From positions 62,001 through 126,000 of the forward strand of contig QJPP01004122.1 of assembly GCA_003996215.1 (NCBI GenBank): a stretch of 64,000 bases of DNA, given 5' to 3'. This DNA is from Jaltomata sinuosa. Lineage: Eukaryota > Streptophyta > Magnoliopsida > Solanales > Solanaceae. Below the pieces are notes generated by a model that saw only the letters and a program-made list of their open reading frames with translations, made no database searches and was not told the DNA's origin. Each line of letters starts with the position of its first letter. Position 1 is the first letter of the stretch. Made by a program: the position numbers and the translations under genes. This document shows positions 46,775-57,718 of this stretch, in pieces.

Positions 46775-47530
46775 ACAACATCTTTTTAATAGCCTTAGGA
46801 GGTTGCCACTTAACATAGCATTAATGACTAGCTAAGTATTCATATTCATTATATATATTCCATTTTGAAAAGAAATGGTGGAAGGTATATATGAACTCTC
46901 CAGCAAATTTCTATACGTATACATGGTTCCAAATAAGTTTTATTTCAATTCTTTTTAGTAAAGGAAGATTGTACGTATTTCTCCCACTTATATTTATAGG
47001 ATATCTTTTATGCTAAAAGGTAATTTAGTAGAAGAATATTTGATGATTTATCCAATCATCAAAAGAGAATCGGTTATTTACGTCAACTTATTCAAGCCCG
47101 AGTTCAAGTTTGATTTTGTTTCGGAGCTTTTTTTGGAGAAGTTCAAGCTTGTGATCGGACGACAGGTAGGTTACGGTTTACTTTCCCTAGACTCCGCATA
47201 TATAGGATAAAATTGTATTAATGGGCATCCTTGGGTTGGTTTATTAGGTTGGTACCACAGACCTCGACCGCTTTATTCATGTCCGCCTACTTTTGTTCCT
47301 CCGTTTCTTGTAGTACTTGCCGATATATTTTATTTACCCTTGTGGTCCTGTGAGGCCTTGTTGACTCTGGAACATAGAAGGTGGGATTTTAGGAATGTCC
47401 GCGAGTTCAGGGCATAGAATTATCCTTCTAGGCTGGTTATGCTTGCTGGGTAGCTGTGGGCCTGTGCAGGGTCGATAGGTTGATTGTGAGCTGCTGGGCA
47501 GCTATTGTGTTTGATCATACCATTTTCATG

Positions 47531-47540
47531 CATATAAAGA
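47531..47540 (+). promoter_or_regulatory. Putative TATA box, 5' LTR of B
   Basis: catataaaga, about 1.68 kb into the LTR, in the context shared with A and F. In the 3' LTR of B the same place reads tgcataaagagag (56051 on), which has lost two bases of the box. Confidence 0.6.
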
Positions 47541-49193
47541 CGTTTTATACAGGTCTTACTATGGTTTGGGCTTCGGGCCCACTGACACCATTTTCTAAAC
47601 CTTGCATGGCCCGGGGGGTCCGTTTTTGATGGAAATAATTTGGAAATGGTTTGACTTAACTTATGAATATTCCTGGGTAAAAGAAAGTAAAATTATGTTT
47701 TAAATCACCAATTTTACGATTAACGCTAGACTCGGCAGGGCCGGGGTGCTAGTTGAGTTTTCTTGCTACTTGAGATGATTTTTAGCCTCGGTCGGACCGA
47801 GCACCTGTGATGACTTTCTACTGTTTAGACCCGGTTATGACCGGGCACCCTTGGAGTGGTTTTTGAGATATTTTCCTACTACTTTAGTCCTGGACAGGGT
47901 CTGGGCATGCATATTCGAGACTGGGTCTCTATCTTGAACCCGGACTTGCTTCCGGACGATATGTTTTGATACTGAGTTTTAGTATGGGGTCTGGGACCTC
48001 CATGGACCTTGCCATCCGGGCCAGGGGCTACGGGCTGCGTGTGCCGGAGGAAGGGTGTACGATGGAGTAGAGGTATACGGGCAGTGTCTTTCTATGGAAC
48101 CTACCTGCTGGGCCCGATCGGCACCGGAGGAGGTACATACAGAGATACCATTTCACTTGAGATCTTTATGCATCATATCATTCATTGTTTGAGGCACCAC
48201 CCTTGTTTGTTGTTTGTTGATTGTACGCTCTGGTAGTATGGGATGTCGGAGGGTTTGTTTTCACTTGTTTGTGTTCCTCGGTTGTATGGGCGGCCGGGGG
48301 ACAGTAGGTAGACTCTTGCTATTTACTTACAGATTTGTTCCTTGTTACGGTTAAGTATGAAATTGGTTACGGCTAGACTGTTAGTTTCTGGATTTGAGAT
48401 TGATATGATTAGTTGAGTTTGATTCATGTCCCTGAGCATGTCTATCATTACTCTTTCCCTCTTCTTACACTTGAGGTTACCGGTATACCGTCCATTTCGT
48501 AAACTTATTATGTATACACTGTTATTGCAAGGACCCCAGGTGCGTTATTTCTTACTTTCACCTGTGCCTATGGTGTGTATATTCAGCTTACTGGCCTCAC
48601 ATGTGGTTCTGTTGATTTTCCTCTGGGCTAGTTCCTGTGTACCTTTCGTTGATTTCTGTGACTGCTTGCTTCTATTCTGTCTGTTACTACACTTTTATCT
48701 TATATGTGCCCAGTCGGTCTATGATACCTACTGGGTACCTTATGCTTCACATTTGGTGCTCACCCTACCCCCCTGCATCTTTGGGTGCAGATCCTAGCGT
48801 GGGCCATCGTCGTTAGATCGTTGTGATTCGTGCTTGGAGATCTGTTGGGGACTACTTCAGACTGAGGGTGAGCTCTTAGAGATCAGAGCTTAGCTTTAGT
48901 TTATCTTTTGCTTTATGTACTCTATTACCATTCAGAGACATCTGTATATATTGTTTTGGATCGTTTGCACTCCATGTATGTTGTTTTGGCTCTATACTAG
49001 GATAGCAGGTCTTGGGGTTTGGTTTAGTTTCCGCATATGTATATATATATATCCCTGTTATCTATCCTCTTCGTCTTGTTCCCCTATTTTGTTAGATAGT
49101 AGCCCACTACTAACTGTCCTGGGCTACGGGGATTGGTTCACCTACCGGGGGTTATAGGTGCCATCATGACCGAGAAATCGGGTCGTGACAACT

Positions 49194-49205
49194 TGGTATC
49201 AGAGC
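49194..49205 (+). promoter_or_regulatory. Primer binding site of element B (initiator tRNA-Met)
   Basis: TGGTATCAGAGC, three bases after the 5' LTR end, complementary to the 3' end of plant initiator tRNA-Met. Confidence 0.92.
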
Positions 49206-49403
49206 TTTAGGTTCACCGGTGTCATCGGTATAGGAGCCAATGTCTAGTAGAGTCATGCGGATTGGGGCGGAGACATCCGTACTCAATCTTTTGGAGGCTA
49301 TAGTGACATTTAAGGAAATTTGACTCTATCATTGCTTCTGTGTCGTGCGTGGAACCCTTGAAATTTCTAGAAATCTCATTTGTTCTACTTCATTCACCCG
49401 CAG

Positions 49404-50465
49404 ATGGTTCGTACGAGATCATCGGCATCACGCGGAGATGAGCCTCCCACTCCAGCTAGGGGTCGAGGATGCCCTCGATCAGTGGCACCTGTTAGAGCTG
49501 CTAGGGTGGAGATAGAGCCCGAGCAGCATGTGGATCAGGGGGCAGCCCAGGTACCACCAGCTCCAGTACCAGCTCCAGCACCAGGTCCAGTACCAGCTCC
49601 AGTGCCCACTTCTGTGCCAGCTCCAGCCGCAGCTCAGTCTCCAGATATTTGCGGATTACTATTACAGCTTTTGGGTGTGATTGGAGAGCGGCCTTCTGAG
49701 GTAGCGCAGACATCCGCTCAGGGGGCAGCCCTGGATGCACACAGCTCAGGAGCGCAGCCTGCTACTATGGCTCCCCGTGCGGAGGTCATTCCGGTTCCAT
49801 CTATTGCACAGCCTCTTGCTCCTCGCCCAGTTATGACAGAGTCAGAGCAGAAGGCGTTGGGTAGGTTTTTGAGGTTAGCACCTCCGAGGTTTGCTGGTAC
49901 TTCTGGACAGGATCCACATGACTTTATTACTACCTGTGAGAAGATGTTGCATCATTTGGGTTTGTTGGAGACTCACGGGGTTGGTTATACTACCTATCAG
50001 TTGGAGGGCCCAGCGAAATTATGGTGGAGGGCCCAGGTTGCTTGTAGACCACTGTCGTCACCTTCTTTGACCTGGTCTGAGTTTTATGAGGCCTTTATGG
50101 ACAAGTTCCTATATCAGAGTGATCGTGAGGGTCTCAGGGAGCAGTTTACTCACCTTATGCAGGGATCTACAACTGTCTCAAAGTATGAGACCCGTTTTCA
50201 TCAGCTGGCACCGTTCGGAGCTATGATCATTCCTACTGAGGCAGATAGAATTCGCAGATTTGTATGGGGTTTGAGGCCAGAGATCAGGCAGCCAGCTGAG
50301 ATATTGATTGCCAGTGGTTGGTCATTCCAGGCTATCGTAGACTATGCCCGTACTGTGGAGGATTTACAACGACAGGATCAGGGGTCCAGAGATAAGAGGC
50401 CTCGACATCAGGGTGTTTATAGTGGTTCCAGATATGGTGGTAGAGGTCCTGGCCAGTGGAGCTAG
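49404..50465 (+). pseudogene. Element B gag, N-terminal and capsid part
   Basis: 353 codons from ATG 49404 (MVRTRSSASRGDEPP) to a TAG at 50463-50465 that replaces a Trp codon still present in A. An in-frame TTG upstream at 49380 is not a credible start. It has a proline/alanine-rich stretch of PAPVP units near residues 50-75. The capsid region includes LGRFLRLAPPRFAGTSG (about 49857-49907) and continues through WSEFYEAF and the RRFVWGLRPEIRQ segment. It would form the particle shell that packages element RNA. This is the most complete gag N-terminus in the window. Everything after 50465 would be lost by truncation. Confidence 0.9.
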
Positions 50466-51545
50466 AGTTATCAGCCACAGCAGCACCAGGGTCAGTCCAG
50501 CCGACCGGTTCAGGCTTCCCTTCAGACTTTTGGTAGTACCTAGTTCGAGCAGGGTCAGGGCAGCCATCAGGGTTATAGCGGCCAGTCTTCGAGGGGTACA
50601 GTTTCTGGGGCATCAGGCCGTGGTGGTTATACGGGATCTGCTGGTTCATCCCGACCGAGTAGGACTCCAGGGGCTTGTTTTACTTGTGGTGTGATTGGTC
50701 ATTTTGCTAGACCTTTGCCCTCAGCAGGGTACAGTTCAGTTGGCCGAGCCTTTACGAGTAGTTCAGCCCCCGGCTAGAGGGGGTGGTCATCAGAGTAGAG
50801 GTGGTGCTCCACGCGGCAGAGCAGGTGGTAGGGATAGCGATCGGGCAGGTGGAGGTCGTCGTCAGTTTTACGCGGTCCCTAGGAGACCAGAGGCAGAGGC
50901 CTCATATGCTGGGATTACAGGTACGGTTTCTGTGTGCCATCAGTCTGCTATGGCTTTATTTGATCCTGGATCCACTTGTTCATATGTATCTGCCTACTTT
51001 GTGCCTTGTTTGGGGTTGGCTAGTGAGCCATTATCTGTTCCTATTTCTGTTTCGACCCCAGTAGGAGATTCTTTAGTAGTGGATCGGATTGTGAGATCCT
51101 GTATGTTATCTATTGGTGATTCAGAGACTTGGGGTGATTTGATGATTCTTGATATGCTAGATTTTGATGTGATACTGGGCATGGACTGGTTATCCCCTCA
51201 CCGTGTGGTTTTGGATTGTTATGCCAAGACCATTACCATAGTTGTGCCCGGTGTATCCCCGGTTGTGTGGCAGGGTTCTGTTAGCCATGCACCATCTGGG
51301 ATCATCTCTTGTCTTCGAGCTAGAAAGTTGATCTCCCGTGGGTGTTTAGCTTATCTAGCATATGTCCGAGATGTTAGTGCTGACCCTACTTCTCCTGAGT
51401 CTGTTCCTGTGGTTAGAGACTTTCTCGATGTGTTTCCTACCGACCTGCCAGGCCTTCCACCTGAGAGAGATATTGATTTCGCTATTGAGCTTAGAGCTGG
51501 GCACCAGGCCCATTTCTATTTCTCCTTACCGTATGGCTCCTGCTG
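50466..51545 (+). pseudogene. Element B gag C-terminus and protease, broken
   Basis: A second stop (TAG near 50541) and a one-base insertion inside the zinc knuckle (near 50710, after GHFAR) shift the frame; the last Cys of the knuckle is lost. The following frame (50695-51546) carries an Arg/Gly-rich basic stretch and the protease with FDPGS near 50961-50975. It then has the conserved LDFDVILGMDWLSPHRV segment. Another one-base insertion near 51495 (gagcttagag against gagctagag in A) moves pol to the next frame. The protease would cut gag-pol into mature parts. Confidence 0.85.
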
Positions 51546-52927
51546 AGTTGAGGGAGCTTAAGGAGCAGCTCCAGGATCTGTTAGCTAAGGGGTTTATTAG
51601 ACCTAGTGTGTCACCTTGGGGTGCTCTTGTTCTCTTCGTGAAGAAGAAGGATGTGTCGATGCGCATGTGTATTGATTATCGGCAGCTGAATAGGCTGACA
51701 GTGAAGAATAGGTATCCGATGCCGAGGATTGATGACTTGTTTGACCAGCTTCAGGGTTCAGTCGTGTTTTCGAAGATTGATTTGAGGTCCGGCTACCATC
51801 AGTTGAGGATTAGGGCGGAGGGCATCCCTAAGACAATATTTAGGACACGTTATGGCCATTATGAGTTCCTGGTGATGTCTTTTGGGTTGACTAATGCCCC
51901 CGCAGCCTTTATGAACTTGATGCACATGGTTCTTGGCCCGTATTTGGACTTATTTGTGATAGTTTTTATAGACGACATCTTAGTATACTCGCATAGTAGA
52001 GATGAGCATGAGCAGCACTTGAGGGTTATACTTCAGACTTTGAGAGATCATCGGCTTTATGCCAAGTTCTCAAAGTGCGAGTTTTGGCTTGAGTCAGTTG
52101 CATTCCTAGGGCACGTGATGTCTAAGGATGGGATTAGGGTTGATCCGGGAAAGATTTCAGCGGTTTGTGAGTGGCCTAGACCTACTTCTGCTACTGAGGT
52201 CCGCAGCTTTATTGGGTTAGCAGGTTACTACAGATGGTTCGTTGAGGGATTTTCTTTCATAGAAACACCCTTGACTATGCTGACTAGGAAGGATGTCCCA
52301 TTTCAGTGGTCGGACCAGTGTGAGGATAGCTTCCAGAGGCTTAAGGCCTTATTGACTTCAGCTCCAGTTTTGACTTTGCCGGTTGAGGGTCAGAGCTTCT
52401 CCGTGTACTGTGATGCTTCTGGGGTTGGTCTTGGTTGTGTGTTGATGCAGCAGGGTCATGTAATAGCATATGCATCGAGGCAGCTGAAGGTCCACGAGCG
52501 CAACTACCCCACTCATGACTTAGAGTTGGCGGCGGTAGTTTTTGCGCTCAAGATCTGGAGGCATTACCTATATGGAGTTCACTGTGAGATCTTCACCGAT
52601 CACCGCAGTCTTCAGTATATCACGAGTCAGCGAGAGTTGAACTCAAGACAGAGGAGATGGGTCAAGTTACTGAAGGACTATGACTTCACTATTCTGTATC
52701 ATCCGGGCAAGGCAAATGTGATAGCGGATGCCTTGAGCCGGAAGGCAGTGAGTATGGGTAGCCTAGCTTCTCTTTCAGTTTCAGAGCGACCATTGGCCTT
52801 GGACATCCAGTCCTTGGCTAACCGTTTGGCTAGGCTTGACTTGTCGGATCCTAGCAGAGTTCTCTCCAGTATTGATGTTCGTTCTACTTTGATTGATCAG
52901 ATTCAGAGCCGTCAGTTTGAGAATTAG
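51500..52927 (+). pseudogene. Element B reverse transcriptase and RNase H (open stretch)
   Basis: Open from about 51500 to the TAG at 52925. RT reads PISISPYRMAPAELREL, CIDYRQLN, KIDLRSGYHQLR and catalytic FIDD near 51964-51975. RNase H has YCDASGVGLG near 52408, THDLEL near 52512, FTDHRS near 52594 and ADALS near 52726. All catalytic acids can be seen. The bases 51362-51500 are also open in this frame but lie before the frameshift and are not part of the homologous protein. The stop replaces Gln in a region that is open in A. Confidence 0.87.
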
Positions 52928-54363
52928 CAGTTGTGTGACCTTCGTGATCGGGTTGTTCAGGGTGAGACCAGCCAGGCTACTCTAGATTCAGATGGGGTTC
53001 TGAGGTTTGATAGTCGCCTATGTGTTCCGAGGATTAGTGATTTGATTCAGTTGATACTTCATGAGGCACATTGTACTAGATACCCCATTCACCCTGGCAC
53101 AACAAAGATGTTTAGAGACTTGAGATAGATTTACTGGTGGAGTGGTATGAAGCGAGATATAGCAGAGTTCATATCTCGGTGCTTGAACTGTCAGCAGGTT
53201 AAGTTCGAGCACATGAGACCTGGTGGTTTGATGCAGCGACTTCCCATTCCTGAGTGGAAGTGGGAAGGGATTACTATGGACTTCGTTGTTGGTTTGCCTC
53301 GTACTTCTCATGGGTTTGATTCCATATGGGTGATTGTTGATAGAATGACTAAGTCAGCACATTTCTTGCCAGTTCAGACTTCTTATGGTGCAGAGAGTTT
53401 AGCTCAGATCTACCTTCGTGAGATTGTTCGATTGCATGGGGTCCCAGCTTCTATTATTTCGGACCACGGCACTCAGTTCACATCTCAGTTCTAGAGGGCT
53501 ATTCAGCGAGATTTGGGTATAGAGGTTCATCTTAGTACCGCCTTCCACCCTCAGACAGATAGCCAGTCCGAGAGGACCATTCAGATTCTGGAGGACATGC
53601 TTCGGGCCTGTGTTCTTGACTTTGGAGGTTCTTGGGATCAGTTTGTTCCCTTGGCAGAGTTTGCTTATAATAACAGCTTCCATTCGAGTATCGGCATGGC
53701 ACCTTTTGAGGCTTTGTATGGAAGGCGTTGCAGATCACCGGTAGGTTGGTTTGATGGTTTTAGTTCTAGGCCACAGAGCACAGATTTGCTTCGAGATTCC
53801 TTAGACCGAGTCCGAGTGATTCAGGACAGACTTCGGGCAACTCAGAGCAGGCAGAATAGTTAGCTGATCGTAGGATTTGTGCCTTGGAGTTTAGTGTCGG
53901 TGACTTGGTGTTTCTCCGTGTATCGCCCATGAAGGGCGTGATGAGATTTGGTAGGCGGGGCAAGCTTAGCCCCAGGTACATTGGGCCGTTTGAGATTCTT
54001 CAGAGAGTTAGTAGCGTTGCCTATCAGTTAGCCTTGCCTCCGATGTTTTCAGCTATACATCCTATATTTCATGTTTCGATGTTGCGTCGGTATGTCCCAA
54101 ATGAGTCTCATGTGTTGCAATGGGATTCAGTTCAGTTAGGTGAGGGTTTAGCCTTTGTTGAGGAGCCGGCGACTATTTTGGCTAGAGATGTCAGGAGATT
54201 GAGGTCTCGAGAGATCCCGGTTGTTAAGGTTTAGTGGAGGCACCGTCCAGTCGAGGAGGCTACATAGGAGACCGAGAGAGATATGCGGGCTCAGTATCCG
54301 CAGCTGTTTGAGCCTTCAGGTACCCCCTTGACCTTGACTTTCGAGGATGAAAGTCCTTTTTAG
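52928..54363 (+). pseudogene. Element B integrase and chromodomain-like tail, broken
   Basis: The zinc finger (HEAHCTRYPIHPG near 53060, CLNC near 53183) keeps both His and both Cys, unlike A. The catalytic Asp in MDFVVG is near 53277, followed by ISDHGTQF near 53458 and SQSERT near 53560. The C-terminal GKLSPRYIGPF is near 53960-53990 and the tail VRRLRSREIPVVKV near 54190-54230. Stops: TAG 53126-53128, TAG 53492-53494, TAG 54232-54234, TAG 54265-54267. A one-base deletion lies near 53858. The frame's natural end is the TAG at 54361-54363, next to the polypurine tract. Confidence 0.87.
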
Positions 54364-54373
54364 TAGTGGATGA
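54364..54373 (+). promoter_or_regulatory. Polypurine tract region of element B
   Basis: tagtggatga immediately before the 3' LTR, identical to that of A. The polyprotein stop touches it. Confidence 0.6.
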
Positions 54374-57300
54374 TGTAATGACCCTTCCAGTTATTTCCAC
54401 GTATACGTTTTCCTTGAACCGTTAGAGCTTGTTTGTAGCGGCCCCAAGTCACTTAAGGCTCGTCAGGACCGGTATTTTGGTGTCGGTTCCATTTTTTTGG
54501 TCGCATTATAAGTTTTGAAGTCAAGCAAGTCGGCAAAAGTTATCGTAAGTTCTTTAATAAATTTTCTGAACTTTGGGTAAAATGTCTCGGAGCTTTTCTC
54601 TCAATATATAAAGAGTTAGAAGTCCCCCGAAATACCAAATCGAAGGTCTACAAGTCTAGTTTTCAACGCACAAAACCTCACATCCAACTGATCGCGGAGT
54701 AAAAAGTTATGACTGTTTTACCGCGGACTGTCTGGCAGGAACCGGGTTGCGAACCGGGTCGCGAACCGGGTCGAGTCAAACTCGATTTAAAGCCTCAACT
54801 TCACGTTTTAAAATGTCATTTCAGTTCTGAAACAGTAAAAAAACATAAGAGAGGATTCCAAGAGAGTTCTTGAGTATCAAATCGCGCGTTGGTGAATTGC
54901 GAGCCTAAGTTTGAGAATTTATTAACATCGCGTGTATTTGAAAATATTTTATTTGAAAGTTGAATTTGGTAAAAAGTTATATTATTATTACCTTTTTAAA
55001 ATATTTTAAAGGTTTATGAAAAATATTTTTGTTACGATATAATGGTATATGTATTTATTTTATAAGGTTTTTGTACATTGTAATATTTTAACGGAGATAG
55101 TAAATTTAGTTATGTTAAAAATTATTATTATAATATAGTAAGTTTTACTTGAAATAATTTTCTATTAATTATTGTATATTCAAAAAGTTATATATATTTT
55201 ACCATGAATTTATGCAATACCCGAATATATATTCAAAAAGTTATATATATTTTTCAATATTGCCACCTCTGCTCCACGTGGAGGTGGAAGAGGTGGACAA
55301 CATCTTTTTAATAGCCTTAGGAGGTTGCCACTTAACATAGTATTAATGACTAGCTAAGTATTCATATTCATTATATATATTCCATTTTGAAAAGAAATGG
55401 TGGAAGGTATATATGAACTCTCTAGCAAATTTCTATACGTATACATGGTTCCAAATAAGTTTTATTTCAATTCTTTTTAGTGAAGGAAGCTTGTACGTAT
55501 TTTGCCCACTTATATGTATAGGATATCTTTTATGCTAAAAGGTAATTTAGTAGAAGAATATTTGATGATTTATCCAATCATCAAAAGAGAATAGGTTATT
55601 TACATAAACTTATTCAAGCCCGAGTTCCAGTTTGATTTTGTTTCGGAGCTTTTTTTGGAGAAGTTCAAGCTTGTGATCGAACGATAGGTAGGTTACGGTT
55701 TACTTTCCCTAGACTCCGCATATATAGGATAAAATTGTATTAATAGGCATCCTCGGGTTGGTTTATTAGGTTGGTACCACAGACCTCGACCGCTTTATTC
55801 ATGTCCGCCTACTTTTGTTCCTCCGTTGCTTGTAGTGCTTGCCGATATATTTTATTTACCCTTGTGGTCCTATGAGGCCTTGTTGACTCTGGAACATAGA
55901 AGGTGGGATTTTGGGAATGTCCGCGAGTCCCGGGCATAGAATTATCCTTCTAGGCTGGTTATGCTTGCTGAGTAGCTGTGGGCCTGTGCAGGGTCGATAG
56001 GTTGATTGTGAGCTGCTGGGAAGCTATTGTGTTTGATCATACCATTTTCATGCATAAAGAGAGATTTTATACAGGTTTTACTATGGTTTGGGCTTCGGGC
56101 CTACTGGCACCATTTTCTAAACCTTGCATGGCCCGGGGGGGCCGTTTTTGATGGAAATAATTTGGAAATGGTTTGATTTAACTTGTGAATATTCCTGGGT
56201 AAAAGAAAGTAAAATTATGTTTTAAATCACCAGTTTTACGATTAACGCTAGACTCGGCAGGGCCGGGGTGCTAGTTGAGTTTTCTTGCTACTTGAGATGA
56301 TTTTTAGCCTCGGTCGGACCGAGCACCTGAGTTGACTTTCTACTGTTTAGACCCGGTTATGCCTGGGCACCCTTGGAGGGGTTTTTGAGATATTTTCCTA
56401 CTACTTTAGTCCTGGACAGGGTCTAGGCATGCATATTCGAGACTGGGTCTCTATCTTGAACCCGGACTTGCTTCCGGACGACATGTTTTGATACTGAGTT
56501 TTAGTATGGGGTCTGGGACCTCCATGGACCTTGATATCCGGGCCAGGGGCTGCGGGCTGCGCGTGCCGGAGGAAGGGTATACGGTGGAGTAGAGGTATAC
56601 GGGCAGTGTCCTTCCATGAACCTACCTGCTGGGCCCGATAAGCACCGGAGGAGGTACATACAGAGATACCATTTCACTTGAGATCTTTATGCATCATATC
56701 ATTCATTGTTTGAGGCTCCACCCTAGTTTGTTGTTTGTTGATTGTACGCTCCGGTAGTATGGGATGCCGGAGGGTTTGTTTTCACTTGTTTGTGTTCCTC
56801 GGTTGTATGGGCGGCCGGGGGACTGTAGGTAGACTCTTGCTATTTACTTACTGAATTGTTCTTTGTTACGGTTAAGTATGAAATTGGTTACGGCTAGACT
56901 GTTAGTTTCTGGATTTGAGATTGATATGATTAGTTGAGTTTGATTCATGTCCCTGAGCATGTCTATCATTACTCTTTCCCTTTTCTTACACTTGAGGTTA
57001 CCGGTATACCGTCCATTTCGTAAACTTATTATGTATACACTGTTATTGCAAGGACCCCAGGTGCGTTATTTCTTACTTTCACCTGTGCCTATGGTGTGTA
57101 TATTCAGCTTACTGGCCTCACATGTGGTTCTGTTGATTTCCCTCTGGGCTAGTTCCTGTGTACCTTTCGTTGATTTCTGTGACTGCTTGCTTCTATTCTG
57201 TCTGTTACTACGCTTTTATCTTATATATGTGCCCAGTCGGCCTATGATACCTACTGGGTACCTTATGCTTCGCATTTGGTGCTCACCCTACCCCCCTGCA

Positions 57301-57713
57301 TCTTTGGGTGCAGATCCTAGCGTGGGCCATCGCCGTTAGATCGTTGTGATTCGTGCTTGAAGATCTGTTGGGGACTACTTCAAACTGAGGGTGATCTCTT
57401 GGCGATCGGAGCTTAGCTTTAGTTTATCTTTTGCTTTATGTACTCTATTACCATTCAGAGACATCTGTATATATTGTTTTGGATCGTTTGCACTCCATGT
57501 ATGTAGTTTTGTCTCTATACTAGGATACCAGGTCTTGGGGTTTGGTTTAGTTTCCGCATATGTATATATATATATCCCTGTTATATATCCTCTTCGTCTT
57601 GTTTCCCTATTTTGTTCGATAGTAGCCCATTACTAACTGTCCTGGACTACGGGGATTGGTTCACCTACCGGGGGTTGTAGGTGCCATCATGACCGAGAAA
57701 TCGGGTCGTGACA
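54374..57713 (+). repeat. 3' LTR of element B (3340 bp)
   Basis: Aligns with 45854-49190 along its whole length with few changes. A local replacement near 55225-55260 repeats aaaagttatatatattt where the 5' LTR has aagggg. The TATA box has lost two bases. It is followed by aaaac and the resumed G interior. Confidence 0.95.
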
Positions 57714-57718
57714 AAAAC
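57714..57718. repeat. Target site duplication, right, element B
   Basis: aaaac, matching 45849-45853. Confidence 0.9.

Larger units (their letters stand above)
45854..49190 (+). repeat. 5' LTR of element B (3337 bp)
   Basis: Bounded by aaaac on the left and the priming site on the right. It has a G-box hairpin at 46741-46774, three 12-base GAACCGGGT units at 46219-46251, a TATA box at 47531-47540 and the cross-family motif at 48713-48738. The part after the TATA box is the expected transcribed R/U5. Confidence 0.95.
45854..57713 (+). mobile_element. Element B: full-length Ty3/gypsy retrotransposon (11.86 kb)
   Basis: LTRs 45854-49190 and 54374-57713 have TGTAAT...GTGACA ends and are very similar to each other. 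A priming site lies at 49194-49205, and gag-pol runs from 49404 to 54363 on the plus strand. The aaaac target duplication is perfect. The matching position in duplication copy 1 is an empty site, so B arrived after the duplication. It is the same family as A (polyprotein alignable along its length, same priming site and polypurine region), though its LTRs have diverged in the upstream part. Stops and frameshifts make it non-autonomous. Confidence 0.96.
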
